A stretch of DNA of 64,000 nucleotides, taken from contig OY755184.1 in the NCBI GenBank assembly GCA_963576735.1, positions 5,580,001 through 5,644,000 on the forward strand, written 5' to 3'. Each line of letters begins with the position of its first letter. Within the stretch, counting starts at the first letter, position 1. Source of the stretch: Bedellia somnulentella (taxonomy: Eukaryota > Arthropoda > Insecta > Lepidoptera > Bedelliidae). This document shows, piece by piece, positions 38,301 to 51,000 of the stretch. Both the position numbers and the translations under genes were made by a program. Below the pieces are notes generated by a model. That model ran no database searches, had not been told where the DNA came from, and was given only the letters and a program-made list of their open reading frames with translations.

Positions 38301-38795
38301 GTTGTACTAGGCAAATGTCGAATTAAACCCTATAAGAAAATATTTTGTTTTGAGAAAAACTCGTAAAGTACCTTTAACTATGTTATGAATATCAGTTTGT
38401 TCCTTACCAAATCACCTACTTTAAGTAAAATAATAAATTAGATTTCTGAAAACCGGCGACCATATCCCAAATGTCCATGATCATAGGTGGGTAAAAGCAC
38501 TTAGCACACAGCAACAATCCCGTGTCCCCCAGAGCACGGCACAACCCGACAAGGAATATTGGATTACCCTAACTAAAAAGTAGCTAATACTCAGTCAACT
38601 TAACTATTACAAAAAGAGTGAGACTTATTTTTTTGTCAATAAAAGGGTATTAGTGATAAAAATAGCCTAATATCAGTAGTCTGGCAAATGCTACTTGCGT
38701 AATAAAAATATGTATTCGCTAGAAATGAAGTAAATTATCTGTCACTGTATGGGTCACCACCATAATAAGGACTTCCCCGCAAAACGTTATATTAC

Positions 38796-38801
38796 TTTAT
38801 T
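38796..38801 (-). terminator. Poly(A) signal AATAAA for the distal TMEM120 terminal exon
   Basis: On the minus strand AATAAA lies about 210 bases past the stop codon at 39010. It is the first canonical hexamer that I find there. Confidence 0.45.
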
Positions 38802-39009
38802 AATATTACGCAACAAAATTTTCGATGCTTATATTATGTTTACACGTTCACCCGTCGTTGTAGCGATATTTGTTTCAATATAAAGTTTAAAAGTTAGCAA
38901 AAATATGTTAATTTGATTGATCATCTACATGGACGATGAAAAATTTACGCTTACACTATAATTGATAAGATTAGCTACTTTCTAGCAACGGTACAGGGAT
39001 CCCAGGAGC

Positions 39010-42000
39010 TCAGGTGATATGAGGAGGACGTACCAAGACTGCCAGCTCGTTGGACAGTCGCAACGCGATCGCGCGCAGCCGATAGCGCCGCTTGTTGCCG
39101 CCCACCGTTTTCTTGTGCAACGTGCGCAGAATCGTATACATGTTACCGCAGTGCAACAAAAGAAACAAAGCCGCCAGGTAAGAAATCTGCCGTAAAACAA
39201 GAAAAATAAAACATAAAGTACCATTACTAGTTCTAAAAAATTTATTTATACAATCGAAATGTAAGCTGAAATATAACATTTGGTTCATAAATACGAAAAT
39301 GTAAATTAAATATAACAATTAAGTACACGTACACATTCGTCGATGGAATGAAGTACTTGACAAGCATACATCACCTCCTAATCTATATGTACATAACATA
39401 CACTTCCATTATATTACGAAGCAAATAAACAATTATTTATAATTACTGAGAGGTAGGTAACTTACTGAAACTACAGCCCCGAATATATCCCGTGAATATG
39501 CATAGTAAAAACCATTTCTAAGTCCTACTAGACAATTACAATCTAATACCCATGCTACGAAACTAGGTTATGACTAGGTGTAAAGTCAAATCTTTATACA
39601 AGAGATTTCGAGAATATATTTATAACATGATCATTCATATAGCTCAGCATAGACAAATTTGTAGGAAAATGACATCTCACAATATGATCTTATAATTTAC
39701 AAAACAATTATACAGCAGGCCTATATATATTTAAATTTTCTCAACCTGCCTAAATATATTAATACAATAACAAAAAACATATGAAGGCACATATTCAGAT
39801 CGTCTATTTCATTCGAAGACATGTGTAGAACTGAGATAACGTTTTGGCACTTTTCGTTTTGAGAAAACCAATAAGTATTGGAAATTTATGTCTGGCATGC
39901 AATCATAGTACTTGCAATTTAGGTACCATACAAAATATGCTCAGACAATGCTTGTCAAATCTTATGAGAAATCTCTGAAGTCTTTGAAAAAACTAAACTT
40001 CTAGTGCCTTTTCATAAGAATTGGTAACCGGTTAATCGACTCTGGATTCTAGGTAGCAAAGTGCGTGACCATTTAGTCGCATATAATAGAAAACTTTTTA
40101 TTGCACATCTTAATAATAATATTTACAAACAATAAGATTTTACAAGAAGTACAACAGGGACAATTTAGCTTTTTTTAGCTTAAGCTGGTACACGTACCGA
40201 TCGAATTTGTCCAGCAAGGCCATTAACCGGTATCGGGCGAAAAGGCTTAAGGAAATAATACAAGATCTGTAGTGCACGTAAAGCCTGCTTGACCAGGACC
40301 AGTACAAGTGAGTCAATAGATTCGATCTCAGACATCATTTTGTAAAACTATTTATGTTCGCGATGATCTCCTGACCAAAGATGCCTTGTTGTTTGTATTA
40401 CTTAACAAATTGAATCGCTTGGTGCAACAACACTTGAACGACCAACCTTGATGTGCTATCATGCCACAACAAAAACAACTTGATGGAGAAAAAATCAAAT
40501 ATATAAAACTTATTTAAATTAATACATATTTACAATTTATCATACATAACAAGATATACATAAGATAGATCAATATTCTGCTCATTGTGTTATTGCGTTG
40601 AAAATTGTGATGTTCTTTATTTGTTAGGATTCAATTATTTATATTGGTTTAACAATTCTTACAAATATATCACAATCAGGCAGTACTATCTCTCTTACAT
40701 CACATGAAAGCTAGGCAACAATACAAATACAACCATTTGATAATTCAGAATTCTTATGAAACACATTAGTAAGTTATTTTCTTCCGAAAATTACTTATCA
40801 TTTTAGAACATTAGTTGCTAAGGTTTTTATTCAAATTTAATCTCACATACTAAAATTCAAAATTAATGTAGATCTGTTCAGGATTTGACAAAAAATGATC
40901 GAAGTTTAGGAAAAAAAACACGAATGAAGTTTGAAATGATGATAATAACTACTGTTGGTGTTAGGGACTACTCTTCAAGACGACAAAAATAACTTCGTCC
41001 TCATACCTCTTTCATTCCAGCTCCATGTAGAAATATTCATGTGAATATTCTTATCTTGAATGTCAATAAAATGTATTATTCATAATGAAATTTTACATAA
41101 TTAAATTATGGCACTTACAAGTCGATAAAACCAAACGACAGCTTCGTAGGTATTGTTGGATTAGTCGAATATCACCATCTATACACTTGTAAAAAAGGAT
41201 GACGTATGACATAAATTGATGTTAATAAGAGTGAGAAGAGATACAGTCGAAATTATCTTTGTTATCTTTCAGTGTACCCTACCGTGATAGCTTTAGGCTA
41301 CGGTGTTGAAGAGAGTTCCCGTAAATATTGACGTTATCATGAGATAAACGTATAAATGATATTATATTTAAATGTGCGTGGAATTATACAAAACTACTAA
41401 AACTCTTATTTTGTTTACCATAAAATTTGCTTAAGTTTCCAATCGAAATAATCTCTATACTACTTTTATTCTGGGATGATAAATTTCATCAGTTAAAACC
41501 AAATTAAATCTCGCATATTGCTTATCACGTCACATCCATATCCAGCGCCGGCACTAATCAGTATTATATACAAATGACAACGAAAATTGAAAAGACACAC
41601 CATTTAGTTACTACGGACGGACTTATGGTTAAATTAGGTAACCAATTACATAAAATCTATCAACGGCAACCAAACACAACACTAATTCATGCACATCCAG
41701 ACTAGATGCTACGATTCATCAATTAATAACACGAATTATACTAGTCGCTGTTTTCATTGAAATTAGGTGTTAGAAAGTAAGCTTTCAATGGGAAAAATAT
41801 ACTAGAAACTAACTAACAGAGAGTCTTCGGTGAAATTTCATATTCACCTTTGATAATATTGCGAGTATATGGTTATGTTATTGCAAAATTGCCTACGGCT
41901 CACTGGATTCCAGTATCAAAAAAAAATACACCTCAAATTTGTATTAACCAAGTTGAATGAATTAAAATTCAGCATGCAAATAAATATGTCTAAATCGAAT

Positions 42001-45000
42001 TTGTGAAATTATAAAATAATTCACTGAGATTGCGATAGCTACATGGTTATTATTTTACATAATATACGTAGTTTCTTCAGCAATTCAAAGGCCTCTCTAC
42101 ACTCAAGAGCTAATCACTTGCAAAGGAATTTCATAACTGGCAAAACTCAAGACAATTCTGACAATCTGGCCCCTATTTCACCAATATGACAATTGTCAGT
42201 GACATATGTCGTCTGAAATATGTCAGTGACAGGTGACAACTGATAAGTTTAAAAAATATTTGGTAAAGAAATACTTCGAAACATGACAGGCATAATGTTA
42301 CAATTGTCGATAACATAATCTAATGACAATTATGTTGTGAAACAAGGACAATTTTTCCAACTCAACATATCTGTAGATTTGTCGGAAATTATTGACATGA
42401 GATCGAGGCTGTGTCAGGCTAGTGTGAGGGCTAGCATTACAATTGTAATTTTTAGTAACAAAATGGCGCTGCGCGAAAGCAGTAGTAGTGGCAGTGATAG
42501 TGATTTAGATGTACTTGCATGTAGGACAATGTATAGAGAAAGAATAAATTTCTCCTTCGATATAACTCAATTTGCCTTTAACCTCGTAACGCCCGTATAG
42601 AAATTGTTATGACTTGTAAGTTCTATCCAATGTATCTCTAATGGAACAAAAAAAATATGTGCTGACTGCCCATTATTAAAATTAATGATATCTTTAACAA
42701 GAACTATTCCTATGGCTTTAATGTTTTTAAAAGTTACTATTAGTCACAGGAGTTTTGTTTCTCCAGTGATACAACGGGCGTTACGAGGTTAAGGACAAGT
42801 TTTGGATAAGCATAACAAATGTTGAATATTTAATAAATGAAATCGGTGCAGTCATAGATTTTCTTGACAATTGTCTGACTTGTCAGAGTAGTGAAATAGG
42901 AGCCTGGTAGCGCCCCAGCTTAAATAAAATTACGTCCTAGTAAATAACGATACCTAAAACATAAATGATGCAATAAAATCATAAATAATGAAAGTATAGC
43001 GGCCGGTGCATTTATTGATACCAAAATAAAACATAGAACATAGCAGTGAACGTTATGATGTTGGTTATACAAATGAAGTGGTTGCTTTTAAAAGAACCAT
43101 GCTTAGTTTCGTTTATCCAAAGTATTTATATTCACTTTGGGGAAAAATCTTGCAAGATAAAGGGTTAATTTAGGTAGGAATGCTTTCATTACAGAATTAC
43201 TTATATTATAAATATGAGCATAAAATTGCTACTTGTGTGGAAGCCTTATTTTAACACAAAATTTGTGTAAACCAGAATTTCATCTAACTCTTTCATACAA
43301 AATTGAGATACTACATCTATATTATACAAGGCCCAAATGTGACGCGGTCATGCATTTTATAAAACTTATCCAACTGTTAAACAATCAAGACTCTAGGATT
43401 AATTGTACAATCTATAAATTTATTCTATGCATTCAAACTAGATAAAAAATAAACATATCTGTTTATATTTCATTTGGATATTAAAATTTAGTATCAATCA
43501 ATAAAAATTACAATATTCCTTGAAAACTGTACATTGTTTATCAAAAAATACACACAAAGCTAAGGGTAATCTACATAAATTTTAGACCTAAAAAGTTACA
43601 AGAACTTTTAATACGATAACAAATTCATGTAAATTTTCAACCGACAACAGCTAAGATATAATAATCTGGTTTCAAGAGAATACAACCAGGGATATATTAA
43701 CTTGAGCGATATAAAAATAGGACAGTTTTAACACGACCTAAACCATCTACAAAACAAGCTTGATTTCTATATAAGGATGATTCCACCCTTCAGATATGTT
43801 TATTTGTGTGAGAACCTATGGGATATCGCTGTGGTACCATGTTATTCAGTCGTGACTTGCTCGCTCAGTTTCTGTGGTATCACGAGCAGCGTCGTTAGAG
43901 TGTTTCCGATGCCGAGCACAAAGAACGACATACATAGCGCTGCTACCTGTTTTGGGTTGGTTGTAATAACTTTATTACTATACATATTAATATTATGTTG
44001 GAAGTCCGCATAATAAAAATATAACGGAAAACTTTCTCTTCTCTTTACTCTTTAAATCCATTTCACCTTCTATCTTACTGTTTAAATCCATTACACCTTC
44101 TATCATATACACCAAAGATACACCAACAAAGCACGAAAAACGGTCCGGCCAAACAGTGCTTATTTATATGATAAGCACTGTTTAACTGAGTCGCGTGTTA
44201 GATCTTGCAATGAATACTAGGTCTTAAGAAAATGCGGTAAGGTCGATAATTGTATGAAAATAAATATTTAATTGTCAAACAGTCTTGTCATTCTCGTGGT
44301 CCGCTTTTGTGCGTTGAGCTTGCATGGAGTGCGGCATCTTTGGTATATATGATCGAGGCATTACACACAAAGGTCATCAAAACCAAATTTAAAACTGTTC
44401 TCATATGTATTAAATATTTTAGGAAATAATTTTCCATTGTTGATACAATGGAAATTTTACGAATACTTCGTAAGACAAGAACTTATAGTAGCAGTAATAA
44501 TCGCTGCAAAGATTTTAAAAGCATTATTTATTACCCTCGGCATCCATACTTTATTTTACAATCCTTTCCTCTGTAAACTTCCAAGAGTGGCTGAGGAATT
44601 TCTAATTTTGAAGCTCTTGATTGCACTTAATACATTATTAACCCTATCTTAAACAAAGGAATAATTGACAATGAAGCAAATAACGAAGAAAGCAAAGTTC
44701 TTTAAATGCATACATCCTACATTTGGCATAAGTAAAGTAAAATAATTGAATTCTTTCCCAGTTTTCATATACGGATATTAAAAACGTAAAAGAGCTAACA
44801 CTAAGTTATTACATTTGTTTTTTTTTATAAAGCAATTTTCACTGCGGGGTTCTAAGAGAGCTAATTTTGGCACACAACATCTTGCGAGAGCCTTCTTAAT
44901 TTAATAGGTTTTATAGAAGACGATCAATAATAATCATAATCTAATGTATTCGATTTTTCAGTGACTACGTAGTCACTGAAAATTGCGGGTACATGGAAAA

Positions 45001-48000
45001 TATAGTCACCATAGTGTCTATTCGAGACTATCATTGAATGATTGAACCCTACAAAAAATACCAGTCTAACGTTCCAACAGTCATAAATATTATACTGCAA
45101 TATTGAATTTTATTATATCCCATTAAAACCCTTTTTATTAAAGTTCATACATACATATACTCACGTTATTAATTCCTATTCGGGTAGACAGAGACTATCG
45201 ATCGCCACTTCGTACGATCCTGGCAAACCTCTCTAGCTTCGTCTACATCCATCAATCTCTTCATACATGCTATTTTATTCTCTTTTATTAAAATATTTTA
45301 ATACATCACCTGCCACGTCGCCTCCGGATGATAGCTCAGCTGATAAAGCGTGTAAGAGATGTACAGCTGGAAAACGTATCCGCCAAACAGGAACGGGAGA
45401 AGGTAGGAGAGTCCTCGCCACATCCAGGAGTGGAATCCTTCGATCGTGATATCCATGTTGTGTCGTGCACCTAACGCCTTCAGTCGGTATAGCACGCCGC
45501 TTTGGTAGCGGAATTGGAGGTATTGGACTACACCTAAAACATTAATAATGTAAAAGAATTTAAAAAAGCTGTGTAGTGTCGGCTTAAAGTAGCACTACTC
45601 CATTTCCGGTGGGTACACGTAAGAGGCGACTATCGGTATTGGGGCTTTTAAGGGATTTTTGGGCGATGCGGTTGGAGACCCATCACCAACAACCTTTATT
45701 TCACCATCTTTTCCCCACGCAACTTGCAGAAATGGCTGAGGAATTTCTAATTTAATGTTTTTTGACATGTATTCCTCATGTGGGGATTATTACTCATAAA
45801 TAAAAGATGTTATTAAAGGAAAGAAAAACTTCGACACTGGCGGGGTTTGAACCCGCGACCTTCGGGTATACGCCCCCGTCGCTCTGCCAACTGAGCTACA
45901 GTGTCAGTTGGCATCCAGCGCGAAATTTCTCTATCCTTTGTTTCTTTTTTTTTTACACGTTCAAGTAGTGTTTGCGTTTCCTACCTCCGAATTTTAACTA
46001 ATTCGGACGGCCACTTGTCTACCTTTTCAGATAGAATGCAAATGTTGGAAACGTCTAACTATCACATAATTTAATGTTTTTTGACATGAATTCCTCATGT
46101 GGGGATTATTACTCATAAATAAAAGATGTTATTAAAGGAAAGAAAACGTCGCTCTGCCAACTGACACTGTAGCTCAGTTGGCAGAGCGACGGGGGCGTAT
46201 ACCCGAAGGTCGCGGGTTCAAACCCCGCCAGTGTCGAAGTTTTTCTTTCCTTTAATAACATCTTTTATTTATGAATTTCTAATTCCCTAACTCTGGCTAC
46301 CCCTTCAAGGGATTTATAACCGTGAGTATATGTATATAGAAAAGGGGCATTTAACAAAATATTTGTGAATGTATATGAAGCTCGAGAGGTTTGGTAGGAT
46401 TGTACAAAGTGGCAATTTGAACTAATGGCGTGAGTATATGTTGTATGTATTTTACGAAACTATATATTTATAATTTCTACTAAAACAATTAACAAATACT
46501 TCAATTGAGGGTCTTCGAAGCGGTCTTTGGAGCGTAAGGTATATTAATCAATGGAATTGATAAGTAGAATATGTCTTGTCTTCACTTTAGTAGGACACTG
46601 AAAAAGCACGGCATCGGTTTGGAGTTTTTTCGTCATTTAAAAGTAGCGGAAGATTTCATAATTATTGAAATCAGATTCACTTGATTGGATGTGATAAGTA
46701 TTAAAGAGAGAACACAAAATGTTTTTAGTACAATCTAAAATAATCCATAAGATTCCTATCATAGTCGAACAAACAGTAATCCTATAACAAATATGAAAAA
46801 ATATGATAATAAAGATAATAATTAATAAAAAAAAGAACCGCCTTCAAAAATCCAACTGAAAAGTATAAAATAATTTTTATTTATTTTATTATGTACAACT
46901 ATATTCAACTTCTTCTTTTTGAAGTCGGTGCCAAACCAATTTTCATGACAAAGAAGAACGAATATTAGTGGCCCGCCCAAGTTGAGTGAGTTCTCCACCC
47001 CATCAGCGTATATCATCCTTATAAACCTTCCTTTTTAATCAATTAATCAAAAAATTCGCACAACATTCATTTCGTAGTTTTACAGATTAAAGTATACATA
47101 AGGATGTCCCTATATCCCAGACATGGATAGAGAAAGCGACTTTGTTTTATACTATGTAGTGATTTAGATTCTCGACCGTTTTTTTACAAAGTGTTAGAAG
47201 TTTTGGTTGTGCCAACTCGGTGCATGCATGTCTCTGTCGAATTGTTAATTCCGTTAGTTTGAAATCTGATAATCTTACATAACCTAACCTAACGTTAGTT
47301 TACTATCTCGCTATCTATCTTAAATTATAATTTACTAGTATTTACAGTTTTACGGTGACATGTATATTATGATAATTTCTCTGCGGAGTGAGACGCATGC
47401 GCACCAGGCTAAGCACCGCTCACTGTCCCCCAATTCCATCCTTTATAAAGCGACGTCGTTGCGAGACTTGCGAGCGGATGAAATTTCTTGATTTTTGAGC
47501 GCGATTGTGTTACCTACTGTTGTTGAGGCACTATCGATTGATTTATTATTCGTATGGTTTTCTCTATGTAGCAATTTTCATTTTGGATTTGTCTGTTTGG
47601 CACCGACTTCAAAAAGAAGAAGTTGAATATAGTTGTACATAATAAAATAAATAAAAATTATTTTATACTTTTCAGTTGGATTTTTGAAGGCGGTTCTTTT
47701 TTAAATAAAAAATAATAATATTTAATTTTTCTGTTTAGTTTTTAATTTGAAGTTTTTGTTTTTGTTTTTTATTTTATACTTTTTAGTGATAAGTTCTTAA
47801 ATCACTCTGAGTTTTTTTAGTGAATTAGTGATAGTTTTTTAGAGATAAGTTTTACTGTCCGTTTATTTTATAGTTTTATTAACAGGTAGTTATAATATTT
47901 GTTATAATGACTTTAGCTTACTTGTTACTATTTTGTTTACCTGCGGGCCTAGATAGAAAATCAAAGGATGCTTAAAGGAAAAGTCGCGTAAGGGAGAACG

Positions 48001-51000
48001 AAACACCCATCGAAAAAAAACGAAGACTTCAGCAGGGCAAGCACGAGCCGTATTTAAACTAGTTATCGCGTGGGATAAAGCAGCCATCTTTTACGCACTT
48101 ACTTAGTATCGTATACTGCCATCTCATTTTAACCGATATCGTGTCGATAACTCGTGCTTTCCCTTCAGAATGAGAGAGATCGTCAGCGTGCTGCTCTTGC
48201 TGCCGAAACAGATGAGCTAAGAGAAGTTCACCTATCACAAATGCGAAGAAACACTCTTATATATATGTAGCGTTGAGTCCTGTAAAATCCCTTGATGAGA
48301 TGGCTTTAAGTGATATAGATTCAAAGAAATTACTTAACCATCCCCATGACGAAAGAGCCTTGATTGAAATGACCAGAATGAGAAACATGATGTTGCAATA
48401 TATATTTTTTTCTTCAATATAATTAAGAGTAATTTATTCATGTTTTTATATACTTTTTTGTTTAATAATTTAGTAACTCTGTTTATTACTAATAAAAAAA
48501 CTTTATTAACATTATATTGATAAATCTCTGTCTAGTATTGATAACTTTACATACATACTTATATTTCAAACTAAGAAACCTCCTTTTTTTCGAAATGGTT
48601 AAAGAACTTAAACCTTCTCCTGAATGTAATAACATAAACTGATAATTCTTTGTCTAATAATAACTAAGAACCTTCAAACTTACATACATACTTATAGGTG
48701 AAACTCAGAAACTCCTTTTTTGAGACGGTTAGATCACTAAAACCTTGTCCTGAAAGTAACAAGTACTTTTCTGAAAATCGCATCTAAATAGCTTAAGCGA
48801 AACGCGAGATAATGGCCGACCAACATACATACATGCAGGTCAAACACAGAACCTCCTTTCTTTTAGAGTCGGTTAAATCACTTAACCCATCTTCTAAAGG
48901 TAACGAATACTTTCTGAAAACCGCATCCAAATAGCTTAAGCCAAACGTGAGATAATCGCGGACCAACAGACATACATACAGGTCAAACACAGAACCTCCT
49001 TTCTTTTTTTGGTCGGTTAAGGCACTAAAACCTTCTCCTTAATGTAACGAATACTTTTCTGAAAACCGCATCCAAATAGCTTAAGCCAAACGTGAGATAA
49101 TCGCGGACCAACAGACATACATACAGGTCAAACACAGAACCCCCTTTCTTTTTTGGTCGGTTAAGGCACTAAAACCTTCTCCTAAATGTAACGAATACTG
49201 TTCTGAAAACCGCATCCAAATAGCTTAAGCCAAACTCGAGATAATCGCGGACAATTATACATACATACATACAAACAATCGAACTGAGAACCTCCTTTTT
49301 TGAAGTCGGTTAAAAATGCATCATATTCTGATTATCGTAAAATCGAGTTGTACAGTGTAATCGCTGTATCACTTTAAGATGATCATTTAACCTTCGATAC
49401 TTAATTATTCGAACAAGAAAAGATGACAGGTTCGTATTTAATAAAGTATGAAGAAATATACAGAGTACATTTATATTTTAAAAAAATGTAAGCCCTTCTT
49501 CTTTATAAATAATTCTGAGGGTTAATTTGTATACGAATTACTTATCAGGTAAAACTGAACCAAAAATTCCATCAATACAATTTCAACAATTCATAATGAT
49601 TTTCTTGTTTTTCAGTCCATAACTAAGTTGTAGTTAATCTTTCGACTTTGCACCACAATCCATAATATCCACGTATTGGTTTCGCAGCAATGGAGGTCAG
49701 ATAGTGATGCTCGCGTTATCGCACATATTAGCCGCTATCATACACTTACTAGTTTATGCTAACAAAGAAGTTGCATTAGATTTATATAAAATATACTTTA
49801 ATTGTTTACACCTTTAGTTTAGATCATTGGCCTGGATTTTATATAAAGTAAGTAGATAGGGTAGGTAATAAAAGACTACCGTCTCAACAAAAGGTTAAAT
49901 TTTCAATTAAATTGTGAAACCTTTGTTAGCATTCTCAATAAAATGTGTTAATGTTGGTTCACTTTTCTAAAATAAGCGTACATCGGCGTTTAAAATATAC
50001 GGAACCAAATTGATATGTTTGATGTATTTTAACTGAGAAGTATGTTTGACTGAATATTATTTTGACCTAGTGATATGATTGCATACTCTTCATTTTGATC
50101 TTCATGAATATGCCTTTTTTAATAAGTGATAATGATAATATTTGATTTATTAATGTGCATATCTGCTATCCATATTAAGATTGCACGATCATGTTTAATT
50201 AACATGCAGCTGCAATGTGATTATGACAAAACATTATTCATATCAAAACGATAACCCAATTTCAGAGCTATCTTGTGCTTCCTTTAGGAAACGTTTTCAT
50301 GCACGTACTATACATATTGCAATAGGTGGTTTTTCGACTCCCGTGCTCAGCTTCGTTAGAATCTGGGTCAATATTTAGTAGTTGGTGATGGTTAAGTTAT
50401 GGTGGCAGATAATAGGGGTTATTAATTATGTGTTAATATTATTAATGTACCTATCAGTTAAGAACGGTCAATTTCACCCTATCCTGTTTACATTGCCAAT
50501 ATAAAATTATTTCGATATCGCTTCCTATCAAATGATGAAAATCCTTTTTTAAGACGGATTCGTCAGTAAACGATCATTAATGAAAGAGTCCGTTCGATAT
50601 GATATCATACTTTTATCATAACAATAAATACCTCCATACATTCAAAACATTGTCATAAAAGTATGAATCACTATAAATTAAGCGGACTTATGTCATTTTC
50701 ATATCTGTGTTCGATTTTGATATCAAATTCGATTAACTTTACTTCCTTTGTTTCATCATCCAAGGACACTTTAATTCACTTGCTACACTGATTGGGAGTA
50801 TGCATGGACATGCAAACTTTGCTGGCAAGATTATGTATTTAATAAAAATAGTACATAGTAACATTTGCTTAATGATACGGTTGGAGACCCATCACCAACG
50901 ATACTTTATTTCTATCATCTTCTCCCCTATCAACTTCCAAATGTGGCTGAGGAATTTCTAGCTTTTAAGTTCTGGCTACCCCTTTTTCGAATTTATGGCC

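Larger units (their letters stand above)
42169..42903 (+). mobile_element. Harbinger-like deletion derivative
   Basis: The ends are inverted repeats: gcccctatttcac on the left and gtgaaataggagc on the right, flanked by CTG (42166-42168 and 42904-42906). An open frame starting ATG at 42463 ([18 protein letters not shown], then [14 protein letters not shown]) resembles the N-terminus of PIF/Harbinger transposases. It is interrupted at 42581 by a 207-bp insert, and beyond the insert the same frame continues ([19 protein letters not shown]). The DDE core is missing. Harbinger elements usually duplicate TWA rather than CTG, so the family call rests on the protein start. Confidence 0.6.
45753..46272. 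mobile_element. tRNA-bearing inverted retroposon, copy 3 (best preserved)
   Basis: The 520-bp insert has a 12-bp target duplication. From the left it contains a reversed tail (ttttttgacatgtattcctc), an arm (ataaataaaagatgttatta), a tRNA-like gene on the minus strand (45833-45905), a body shared with copy 1 (45905-46070), a second copy of the tail and arm, a tRNA-like gene on the plus strand (46163-46235) and the complementary arm ending at 46272. The two outer arms plus tRNAs are complementary over about 110 bases. The junction 46147-46191 is a perfect 18-bp hairpin made from the tRNA 5' half. No protein is encoded. Confidence 0.8.
45570..46335 (+). repeat. R1 copy split by the tRNA-bearing retroposon
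   Basis: R1 runs from tgtgtagtgtcggcttaaag to 45752 and resumes at 46273 to gggatttataaccgtgagta. The break falls within gaatttctaatt, present on both sides (45741-45752 and 46273-46284). Confidence 0.8.

Noticed and set aside
44960..44984. 12-bp palindrome ttcagtgactac/gtagtcactgaa as an operator or regulatory site
   Set aside because: It is intronic, isolated, and of a size expected by chance or from repeat decay.
46163..46235. Functional tRNA gene
   Set aside because: The acceptor, D and T arms are good, but the anticodon arm cannot form five pairs with a seven-base loop, and it lies inside a repeated mobile unit.
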